Shown here one piece after another: positions 1-9,900 of a DNA stretch of 64,000 nucleotides. This stretch comes from Bactericera cockerelli. Lineage: Eukaryota > Arthropoda > Insecta > Hemiptera > Triozidae. Within the stretch, counting starts at the first letter, position 1. Each line of letters begins with the position of its first letter. Where the stretch lies: assembly GCA_024516035.1 (NCBI GenBank), contig CM044964.1, forward strand, positions 20,838,931 through 20,902,930, in the 5' to 3' direction. A program made the translations under genes and the position numbers. The notes below the pieces were generated by a model that saw only the letters and a program-made list of their open reading frames with translations, searched no databases and had not been told where the DNA came from.

Positions 1-836
1 CATAACATGGTTCAGGTTTGTCTCTTAATTGTATCATTCATATTTGAGGCAACTTATGTCATATTGAATTAGGAACTTTCAAAATTCAGCTATTTTTTCA
101 ACAGATGTCTTGTCAGTTTTTAGAGAATATATTTTAAATAATAAATCAAAGAGTATTGCCACTATTTTCAGCTATAATTAAATGAGAACTTCTTATTACT
201 TCCGAGAAGATGTTAATATTTTATTATTTGTTTATTTTTTATTTTAATTTACAGACAAGAACTTCCTATTCTTCAAGAAATTCTATATTTTTTTTTTCAC
301 GTTCTTTTGTTTATTTCAATTGCTTTCAACTGCAAGCATTATAGATTTTTACCCTCTAATCGAGGAAAACTGTTTTTAAAGCCTATTAACTGATTATTTC
401 TGAGAAGGGCTATTCTAAGATAAAGTGGATTAATTTCAGCTTTTGTATAGAGTTCAACCTCATGTTGAGTTGTTGGTTTTGGCACATTTTTACGTGATGC
501 CCTTCTAAGCCACATTTTACTAATTTAAATCGTCCGGAATAAGGATCGAGTTTTACCCTCCATTCGCTGGGAATGGTACAACTACCCACATTATACCTCC
601 CCAGCGCTGGGAACCGGTCCTTATCACTACAATAAAGTAATGGTTCAGCCATGTTTTCCCATGTCCATACTGGTGTTACAGTGTCCAAAATTGTTTAGAT
701 GCTTTTGCTTTTTGTTTTCTCAATTTACCAACATAATAATTTGGACTTTGTCATCGTAAAAATATGGTGGAGGGAAAAAAGCATTGTTTTTGACTTGACC
801 GGACGAATTATTTTCTCATTTTTTAATTTCCTATCA
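1..836. other. No gene recognised
   Basis: AT-rich sequence without a convincing gene. A 92-codon minus-strand open frame lies at 410-688; its middle resembles the tail of the 5S-derived SINE family in this window (a CCCTCCATTCGCTGGGAA-like stretch near 557), so it is probably decayed repeat. If this is the first intron of the biotin carboxylase gene read from the minus strand, the next exon is not visible here. Confidence 0.4.
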
Positions 837-1040
837 CAGTTCAATGCACAGTGCACGATGGTAGCCAGACAGTTGGGGAATGACTCAGCACTTCTACCAC
901 TGTTTTACAAGGAGGCTAATGATTGACGAGGGCCCCAAGAACCAAGCCAATGCTGGTCTACTCCCTGTTTATAGTCCCCAGCCAGACTGCTGGGCTACTC
1001 CCTGTTTACAGTCCCCCAGCCAGAGAAGTCTACTCCCTGT
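837..1040 (+). repeat. Dispersed repeat family K, copy 1
   Basis: Shares a long block (GGTAGCCAGACAGT, then TCTACCACTG, AAGGAGGCTAAT and CCAATGCTGGTCTACTCCCTG) with 35601-35757 on the same strand and 23303-23460 on the opposite strand. In this copy the CTACTCCCTGTTTATAGTCC part is repeated three times in tandem. No tRNA-like promoter or coding frame is seen, and the class is unknown. Confidence 0.7.
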
Positions 1041-1337
1041 TTTATAGTCTCTCTTCTCTCACTCTCATAATCCCCAAAATTTTCCTTTTCAACCGTCAAA
1101 CAACGCAATCTGACTCGTTATTCCGTTCAAATTGAATCCAGATTAGAAGTGTAAAGAAATAATAGAGAGAGGGCAAAAGTTTTTTAATAATGATATCATT
1201 TTACTCCAGATATATTTCTAAAAAAAATTGGAGCAAAAAACATTTAAAATGTTGTGTTAATTTTTTTGGGTGGTGCGTTCTTCTTTTTGTAACCACGAAT
1301 GGTGTTTCAGGGGGAACTCCAATAACAGCAAACTTAC

Positions 1338-1486
1338 CATTTTCACGTGGAGTGCATTGGCGTCAATGTCGGAATACACGGACACAACTCGAATGCCCAT
1401 TTTCTTCGCCGTCCGGATAATGCGCACGCTATTTCGCCTCGATTGGCGATCAGAAGCGAGTCGAGAACACAGCCGGCGATCGTCAT
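1338..1486 (-). CDS. Biotin carboxylase N-terminal exon (MCC alpha-like), partial, frameshifted
   Basis: Read on the minus strand this encodes the start of a biotin carboxylase domain: LLIANRGEIAC, then after a shift of frame IIRTAKKMGIRVVSVYSD and HVKM, ending at a canonical donor (ATG|GTAAGT, intron from 1337). LIANRGEIA is the hallmark first strand of the ATP-dependent carboxylases that charge biotin with bicarbonate. RTAKKMG favours methylcrotonoyl-CoA carboxylase alpha (leucine breakdown, mitochondrion) over the propionyl-CoA or pyruvate enzymes, but the exon is short. The frame breaks near 1424, where TGC-CGC would be expected and only TGCGC is present: one base is missing. No clear mitochondrial leader precedes the ATG at 1486, though an open frame runs upstream from it. 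The exon is CpG-richer than its surroundings. It is either a real gene with an assembly error or a decayed copy; the remaining exons are not in the window. Confidence 0.55.
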
Positions 1487-1531
1487 TGTGCCGCGAATGT
1501 GCGTTGGTAAGACTCGAGCAGGGTTTGTTTA

Positions 1532-2159
1532 AATTGAGAACTGTTCACGTCAAATTAGCGACACGGTTGAAAAAGGGACTAAAAAGATTTAATTTAAGTT
1601 AAGATAGTTAGTACGTTTGTACACATATAATATGTATATTTTAGAAGAAAAAATTGAAATTGAAAAGCTTGTGACTCAACATGTAGAGCTTGGGTTTTAA
1701 AAAAAACACGAAATGATTATTAAATTAAGACAAAATAATTAAATAAATAAATATTTTGCAGCATCAACGAGGTTGAAAAAGACACAATTAAAAATATTTT
1801 AGAACAATTTTACTACATAGGTAATTGGTGGGATAAAACTTAAAATTGAAAAAAAAAAACCACTTTAATAAAAAAAAAACTTAACTCTTAAGAAATTTTC
1901 ACTACCTAGTGAAATAATTTTAGACATTTTAGACATTCAAAATCAAAATCAAAGTATTCTTACACGACACATAGGACTTAGAAGGAGCCCAAAATATTGG
2001 TTCTGGGCGTCCAGGGGGGTTGATACCCCATCACCATGACAACCATCAGGGGCAAAAATAATTGTAGTTAGTTGGAACTGGAATAATTTCCGTTTATTGT
2101 ATTGTAATTAAAAAAAAAAATTGGACACTGAATGTAATGAATTAATTGAAAAGTAAATC
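1532..2159. other. No gene recognised
   Basis: AT-rich, with several A-runs and no conserved coding frame. A short stretch near 1975-2035 (AAAATATTGGTTCTGGGCGTCC) resembles text near 4770-4800 and is probably repeat-derived. Confidence 0.4.
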
Positions 2160-2345
2160 ATCAATATTAAACACTTTATTTGATTTAAAAGACATATTAT
2201 AAGTACAATACAAATAAATATTATAACAATGAGAAAATGGAAACAATACATACAATAAAAAGGAAAAATAATAGAAAAATATATATAAACATATGTCCTA
2301 ACTAAAGTGCGGGGAATTGCCTATGGCAATCTCTTCCACCCAACC
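2160..2345 (+). repeat. Dispersed repeat family L
   Basis: An AT-rich stretch with GACATATTATAAGTACAATA leads into ATGTCCTAACTAAAG and the conserved GGCAATCTCTTCCACCCAAC. The same order is seen at 48966-49142, at 6650-7670 and 10850-11228 (both interrupted by other elements), and reversed at 38330-38395. Confidence 0.65.
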
Positions 2346-2562
2346 CTTGTATTTAAAATTGTAATAATTTAAAATTGAAAACTAGCTGACTTCATTGAGA
2401 ACTCTAAAATTGAACTGATAACACGGATAACAGTTTACTAATTTCATATCACAAACAAAACATAGGTTTTGAGTAGAATAGATAAGTCAATTACGAAATA
2501 GTGATAACACGGGAGTGGAATGACGTTTTCGAGTACCTTAGATTATATTGTGTTGTTTTCTG

Positions 2563-2640
2563 TATCAGTAGCTCAGTGGTCAAAGTATCTGACTGGTAAT
2601 CCAGAGGTCGCAGGTTCAAAACCGGACCGGGACATGACAT
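2563..2640 (+). repeat. tRNA-like SINE head
   Basis: Contains an A-box-like TAGCTCAGTGGTC and a B-box-like AGGTTCAAAACC, followed by GACCGGGACA. The spacing is tRNA-like but no complete set of stems forms, and unique AT-rich sequence follows. It is best read as a SINE head rather than a tRNA gene. Confidence 0.55.
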
Positions 2641-2915
2641 GTTTCTTTTTCAAGCATTACAAACGCAATAATACTATTGCATTTACGTATACCTACCTAA
2701 AAAATTATGATAAAATGATACTTAAATATTACATAATCCAGGAGGTAAATAGTTTAATTGAGTAAATAGAAATAATTTGCTAAATTTTAATCTTGTTTTT
2801 TACGGCCATTATAAATATCACAAAATTGAGAAACTTAATTTTTCATGACCATTAAAAGATTACCATTTTTTACCACTTTAAAACAATTTAACCGCAATAC
2901 TAATCTCGCGAGATT

Positions 2916-3145
2916 GGGCCTGGACCAACCTCCAGCTTCATATCTATCATTTTCATGAAAAAAATAATTAATGATTAACTATTTCATTTTCATTTTAACC
3001 CAGATGGGGCTGACGTCCTTCCAGAAGAACGTCCTTTTGGAAGGACGTCAGCCCCATCTGGGTTAAAATGAAAATGAAATAGTTAATCATTAATTATTTT
3101 TTTCATGAAAATGATAGATATGAAGCTGGAGGTTGGTCCAGGCCC
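2916..3145. repeat. Perfect inverted repeat, 108-bp arms, 14-nt loop
   Basis: Positions 2916-3023 are the exact reverse complement of 3038-3145, with a loop at 3024-3037. The arms begin GGGCCTGGACCAACCTCC and end at the loop with GACGTCCTTCCA. Pieces of the arm (AACTATTTCATTTTCATTTT) also occur in the tandem duplications at 3790 and 3955, so the hairpin may derive from the neighbouring 3' end of the TFIIF-beta gene. It could be a hairpin-RNA source, a rearrangement product or a fold-back sequencing artefact. Confidence 0.9.
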
Positions 3146-3349
3146 TTTCACTACTACGTTGTGGATTTTTCTAATTAATTCAGCTTGTTGAGGTTAGTTG
3201 GCGACACCTTAAGCTCTTTGTTTTGAGTCCGAGTGATAAGTTGACAGCACTTATTTTGATTCCGGACTCAATTTATATCACTCCAAAAAAATAAAACAAA
3301 AAATTTCACCGCGTTATCTGGGTTAATGAGCCTCTTTTTTTTTTTTCTT

Positions 3350-3650
3350 AAAAAAAAAAGATGAGTGTTACACAGCCTTTTTTATTTCGTAGCTATGAAA
3401 CAGGAGCTACTGTAGACTCTTGTGGTCTTTGTTGTAGCCTACCCATCCCGTAGTATGCCTCCCCTTTGATGGACGAGAAGTGACACAATACTTCCCATTT
3501 AGGTGCTGGGTCAACACGAGCACACCGAAAGGTCTCACTTACAAACAACTGTAACCAAATTTTGAATACAATTTTTTGTCGGCGCGGGGGTTCGAACCCG
3601 GGACCTTCCGCATGGCAAGCCAGTGCTTAACCACTGAGCTATTCGTCTTT
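3350..3650 (-). repeat. tRNA-derived SINE family A, copy 1
   Basis: The head on the minus strand has TAGCTCAGTGGTTAAGCACT (A box) and GGGTTCGAACCCCCGCGCC (B box). It is followed by a conserved ~230-bp body (ACCTTTCGGTGTGCTCGTG, GGGAAGTATTGTGTCACTTC, CTACAGTAGCTCCTGTTTCA) and an A-rich tail. About seven copies occur in the window on both strands. Confidence 0.85.
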
Positions 3651-3665
3651 CTTTTCGTTTCCTTT

Positions 3666-3973
3666 TCTTACATATCTTTGTCTTTCTTTTCTTACTCTTT
3701 GTAGCACTAATACTCCAGCTTCAGCTTTTTCATTATAATGAAATAGTTAATTCATTATTAACTTTTTTATTTTACCTATTACATTTTTATTATAACTATT
3801 TCATTTTCATTTTAATCAGCCTCCATTTCCTCGTCTTTCTTTTCTTCCTCCTTGTAGCACCAATACTCCGGCTTAACTTTTTCATTTTAATTCGTTTCCA
3901 TGAAATAGTTAATTCATGATTAACCTTTTCATTTTACCTATTACATTTTTATTAGAACTATTTCATTTTCATT
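3666..3973 (-). repeat. Tandem duplications of the TFIIF-beta terminal exon end
   Basis: Two diverged copies (about 3666-3815 and 3816-3973) of the segment covering the last ~20 codons, the stop and the 3' UTR of the neighbouring gene, with a period near 160 bp. The nearer copy still encodes KPEYWCYKEEEKKDEEMEAD and a stop codon on the minus strand; the further copy is more decayed. They lie downstream of the true stop at 3974-3976. Confidence 0.85.
3948..3953 (-). other. Candidate poly(A) signal of TFIIF-beta
   Basis: AATAAA on the minus strand, 21 nt beyond the stop codon. The same segment is duplicated further downstream, so other sites may also be used. Confidence 0.4.
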
Positions 3974-6900
3974 TTAATCAGCCTCCATTTCCTCGTCTTT
4001 CTTTTCTTCCTCCTTGTAGCACCGATACTCTGGCTTCAGCTCCCACATGTTTTTGTGTGGGTTCTTCAGGTTATAGTTGCACACTTCTTTGAGAATTTCT
4101 TTCAGGTACACCTGTGGAAAGAAAAAGATTATGTAGTATTTAGGGCGGATTTTAAAAAAAAGGTAATTGTGCCCCGGAACCGCTTTTGCATTACTTCAGG
4201 GCACTTAAGCTTTATATCCATGCCATCCCAGAAACAGAAAACTCGGTTATAATTTTGAGCTCCGGCCGGGATTTGAACCCGCAACCTCTGGGCCAGCAAC
4301 CAATGCTCTTAACCACTGAGCCACAGAGGTAGGAGAATTAATGGACGTTTCTGTTATACCTCTGGGGAATTAAAGCTAGAATGTCTAGATTATGAGTATT
4401 GGGTGTGTTTTTTTTTAATGGACACAATGACCGTAAATTAAAAAAAAAAAAAAAATGATTAAAAACACTTACAACCAGCCAGTTTCGATGGCACGTTGAA
4501 TACACCAGTTCTCATTTTGTCACTAAAGTTAAGCAGTGTCCAGCAAGGCTAGCACTTTAATAGGTGACCATTCAAATTCAAAACCCTCGTGATGCTGGCT
4601 AGTCCTGGTTCTTCTCAGGCTGGGTGAGGTTAGGTTGAGTAGCTGGTTTGGAATGGAGGGTGAAAACCCGTCGTGATATGACTCTTCCACCTAACCCTTT
4701 AAAAAACAAACTTACTTTCCGAGTCTATGTGTGAGTCATGGTGGTGGAGGGATTAATATGGGTGAACCCTTTGGACGCCCAGAACCAGTGTTCTGGGCTA
4801 CTTCCGTGTCCAGTGTGTAGTGTAAAATGTATGTGTAGTTTGTTGAAATTATGCATTTCAAACTGATAATTTTAAAAATATTTATTAAAATCTCATAGGA
4901 ATTTTAAATTCATCGTACTCTTTCAAATTTGATAAAGTTATTATGAAGAAGAAGAAGAAGAAGAAGAAGAAGAAAAAAAAAAGAAAAAAAACGAAGAAAA
5001 AACACTTACTATTGGCTGCTTGGTTATCTTGACCAGATCCTTAATGTTGTAGTACTGATGCTTCTCGAACGCTGCAAACAACATCTCCAGCACGTCATCC
5101 TTATCGTCTCTCGCCTTTTTGCCTTCCGCCTTCTTCTTCTCGTTATACTCAATCTGAAAATACAGATTGAACTTTATGATAGTTTACATACTAAAAACAC
5201 TGCCAATTATGGACACAATACTTCCTCGTGATAGTAGTCACTGTGGCAGAGCGAGTTAGCGCGCTAGGCATTGCACACATGGTGACCTGGGTTCGATTCC
5301 CAGCGGGGGAGGATTTTTTTCTGCTCTGTACTTGGATGTTCGGGGTCCACTCATACCTCGTGAGGAAAAATGAGTAGCTGCTTTAATGTGAAGCAGCGAC
5401 CAGTGGCAGAATCTTAGGCAAAAAAATAATACAAGATATTGTATATGAAAGTGGTAAAGTCCTATGATTCTGCGCTACCCACTAAAATTGTGACATAACA
5501 CAAAGAAAAAGCATTATTATTATGATTATATATTACTTCCTCGTGATTGTTTCACATTGCATACACGTACAGTCGTACACGTGCCAATTTTAAGATTTTA
5601 TACTAAATCACTTGTACATCCAAAACCGCTTAACCGATTTTTTTTATGTGGTAGAATATTATTTTTCCTACATTCTAAATTCTACAAAAAATTCTGTATC
5701 GGCAAGTGGTGACCCTTATTTTTTGACTTTTTTAACCAAAATTTCGGATTTTCTTGAATATCAGAGTTAAATTATAATTAATTAAAAAAATAAATATAAA
5801 TAGCCTATGTGAAACAATAATATGCATATACATACAAAATTACATCAAAAACGGGTGAACCGTTCACGAGATATAAGCGTTTAAGTAAAAAGTTAGTGGT
5901 CATGCGCGTGGTCTCTTTCACCCAGAACCTCTAGTACGAATTTGATGAATTTAAAATGGAACCATCTACAGAACGTCTGCTATATGTGTGCAAAATTTCA
6001 TAAAAATCCGTTGAGTAGTTTCCGAGATTTGCGCGTTACAAGGAATATTTTTAACAGACCGACGGACCGACAAACGGACACAAAACCAAAGTTGCTCAGG
6101 AGGTTATATGAAACGTCCAGAAATATGAGGCAAAAAAATTGAAATTGGAGAAAAAAATATTTTTTTTTTTTACAAACACGAACACAATATCTCCGATTTC
6201 TAATATTAGAAATTTCTCGGAAGTAATAACAATAAATTAAAAAAAAAACTTAGAAGTATGTACAAAAAGAAATAAAGATTAATATTAATCTTTTATTAAT
6301 TAATGACAAATATTAATAATTTGTCATGTCCTGGCTGGGTTTCGAACCCACGACCTGTGGGATGTTTGGATTCACAGAGTGCCGCCTTATCCACTGAGCT
6401 ACCGGGACAGAGATAGGAACTTACGTTGTGCTTGTGGTCGGACACCGGCTTGAAGTTCTGCACGATTTTGTCCAGATGCTTCACCTGGCGCAGTGGTTGA
6501 GCCGCCTTGATGATGGAGTCCAGTTTCAGCTTCATGTAGCAGCTGTCGGCGTACGGACGGCACTCCAGCTTCTGCACAATCTTGCCTTCGAGCGTGAGCT
6601 TCTCGCTTTCCGGAATGATGGCATCGGGATTCGGGGCAGCTAGAAACATTTATTTATTTACACTTTATTAATAGGACATATTATATACAATACAAATAAT
6701 TACAAATTAAATTACAATAGAATAGATGAAAAAACTAAAGAAAAAATAAATAAATATTCAGGGTGGGGCAAAAGTCTGGAAACCCTTGAATAACTTTCGA
6801 ATGGCTTCTTCGGTAAAATTAAAATTTTGTAAGGTAAACCGGCCTAAGAAGACCTTCTTTTAGCGTGGGGTCGATTTTTGTTACCGGCCCCCATGTCGTG

Positions 6901-9900
6901 GCCAGGGGGGCCAACTTCATTTTTTTAAATTTTAAATTTGAACAGGTCTTTAAATAAGAAATACATTGGTGCAAATTTTATTTTTTTAATATTAACTCTT
7001 TCCAAATGGCGTCTAACTTTGTGTATGCAGTAAAGTCTGGAAACCTCTGAATATCTTTTGAAAGGGCTTTCTCAGTAAATTTAAAATTGTGCACGGTAAG
7101 TCGGGGTAATTAGACCTCTCCAAAAATGTATCGCAAGGTGGGGTTTCTTATTAAAAAAATGAAGTTGGCCTTCCCGGCCCGACATGGGGGCCGGTAAAAA
7201 AAAATCGGTCTGATTCTAATATAAGGTCTAATTACCAAGGATTGCCATACACAATTTTGAATTTACTGAGAAAGCCCTTTCGAAAGATATTCAGGGGTTT
7301 CAAGACTTTACTGCATACACAAAGTTGGACGCCATTTGCAAACAGTTAATATTAAAAAAATAAAATTTGCACCAATGTATTTCTTATTTAAAGACCTGTT
7401 CAAAAATGTATCGCAAGGTGGGGGTTCGTATTTAAAAAAATGAAGTTGGCCCCCCTGGCCCCGACATGGGGGCCGGTAACAAAAATCCACCCCACTCTAA
7501 AAGAAGGTCTTCTTAGCCCGGTTTACCGTACAAAATTTTAATTTTACCGAAGAAGCCATTCGAAAGTTATTCAGGGGTTTCCAGACTTTTGCCCCACCCT
7601 GTATACATAATATATGTCGTAACTAAAGGGCGGGGTTATTGCCTTTGGCAATCTCTTCCATCCAACCGAGAAATTATTGCTATGAGTCTTTGGTAGACGT
7701 AATTTTTAAGTATAAGTATAAGTAGTGCTTTATTTAGACTGTCAGCACAAGACTATTTGATTATTTCTAAGACCAACCAGTAGTCACCGTGGCAGAGTGA
7801 GTTAGCGCGCTAGGAATTGCACGCACGGTGACCTGAGTTCAATCCCCAGCGGGGCAGGATTTTTTCTGCTCAGTACTTGGGTGTTTGGAGTCCACTCATA
7901 CCTCGTGAGGAAAAGTGACTGGCTGCTTTAATGTTAGCAGCGACAAGTGGCGGAATTATAGGAAATAAGACATTGGGATATTAAAAATACGGAAAAGTCC
8001 TAAAATTGTGATATAATAACACAAAGAAACACATTTATTATTAGACCAACCTCACTAGCTTTATTAATAAATCTGTAGACTTGTAATCGGAGGTCGGTAG
8101 TTCAAGTCCCGAGTTAAGCAAATATTTAGTAAAGCAAGCTTAACTAGTTGTGACTTCACGAAAGTGATTAACACAAATATGGTTTATCAAGAACTTAAGA
8201 ATTATAGTTATAGACCAACCTCAACACTAGCTTCATTGATAAGGCTGTGGACTTGTAAACGGAGGTCAGTGGTAAAGTGTTCAGCAAATTTTGAGGATGA
8301 AATCAATAGAAGTTTTTGTAATTCCTCTGTGGGGCCAAGTATTGCTTCGCATACTGTCTAAATGCGCAAACACAACAGAGCTCTATACTCTGAATCCTGG
8401 TGTGGACTTAGTACCACATAAAATAATCTAACCATGTTATGGTTGACTAGTGCAACGTAATGTGATATTATATTTCAATCAACAAGATAGTAACATTTTT
8501 TATAAATAAAAAATTTCTTTCATCTGACCAGCATCTGGTAATGAACCAAGGATGGTGGCCGCATTACCCCTCTGTATATCTAGGGAGAAAACTTGTTTTA
8601 TAAAGTTTGGTGTTCTGGTGTCACCTGTTTTCATCATGGCTTTCTTCCCTACTTCTTGCATGAACATTTTCATTTCCTTGCACCAGGCTCCTCCTGTCTC
8701 TGTGCTGAGCGCAACAAAGTAATACCCATTTGATTTTACTGTCATGTATTTGTTGTGTTTTTTTCTAGCCCCAAGTTCTGATATAGGTTGCTGCAAATGT
8801 GTCAGCGCATGTGTAGTCCCATACGAGACATTGACCTCTAGACCATGGGACAACAGACATTCCATCAGGTCTCTTGCCGTCTTCTCTGATGAGACCGCTG
8901 GGTTCTAGGATGGAAGGTATCTCTATGGTTGCCAATATCCTTTTTATACTTTGATTGGCCGCAGTGTGTCGGAAATAGCGACCAGCGCTCTTTTTACAAC
9001 TCAATGCATGGTCCCTTTGAGTCAACAGTTGCTCCACAAGCACACTGATATGGACGGCAAATATCGCATCCTAGTCGTAATCCCATACATACGCGAATGG
9101 TGTTGTTGTCCATGAAAGTACCAACGAGTTTAGAAGGGTACGCATGCAGCCAGGCGCTAGCTTCTGGTTCTCGCAAAACCTTCATTCTTGCTTTGTCAAT
9201 GGGATCCACTAGATTTTCGTTCTCTAGCCTTTTTGAAAGGAACTTTTCATCCCATTCTTTTTGTGACACAGTGTTTAGTGGCATTTCTCCCACACTTCCA
9301 GACCATGCTTCCATTGCTTCATCCCAAGACTTCAACTTCAGATCATCAACTGTAGTGTTTAAAATAGTGGAGATGACTGATTTGACCCCAGAACATGAAG
9401 CAAGATAGGCCGGTAAGGAGATCTCAGACATCTTTCGAATCCCCATGCCTCCCAACTTGATGGGTAGACTAGCTTGATCCCATTGTGTCTCATTCAGTGG
9501 TATGTTTAAGATGTCTTCAATGCATTCCTTCATTGCAGAGTCCATTTCATTGAGGATATCCGGCATCAAAAATGTTGGAGTGGTTCTCATGGTGTACATC
9601 ATCTTTGGAATGCCAAGACAGTTTTTCAACAAGAAATAACCCACATGGCTAGAAACATTCTTAATGCGTTGAAACATGAGAATCATTGTCTTTAGACGTT
9701 CTTGTAGAGGCATGCTGAAACCGGATTCATGAAGCGGAGCTCCTAGGAGTGTAAGTTCCGCTTGGGAGACTACTTTTAAACCAGGTAAACAATTTTTTAT
9801 ATCTCTCTCGCTAGTTTCCTCAATTGATCCTGAAGGATAGAAAACCTCACATTTAGATGTGTTCAATTGTAGACCAATCTTCGTAGATTCTGTAGTCAGA

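Noticed and set aside
410..688. 92-codon minus-strand frame as a gene
   Set aside because: No family recognised, no splice or promoter support, and its centre resembles SINE tail sequence.
5942..6142. Open frame with KFHKNPLSSFRDLRVTRN-like text
   Set aside because: The same text occurs in every family G copy; it is a by-product of the repeat, not a protein.
9097..9408. Plus-strand 103-codon frame
   Set aside because: Antisense shadow of the LINE reverse transcriptase frame.
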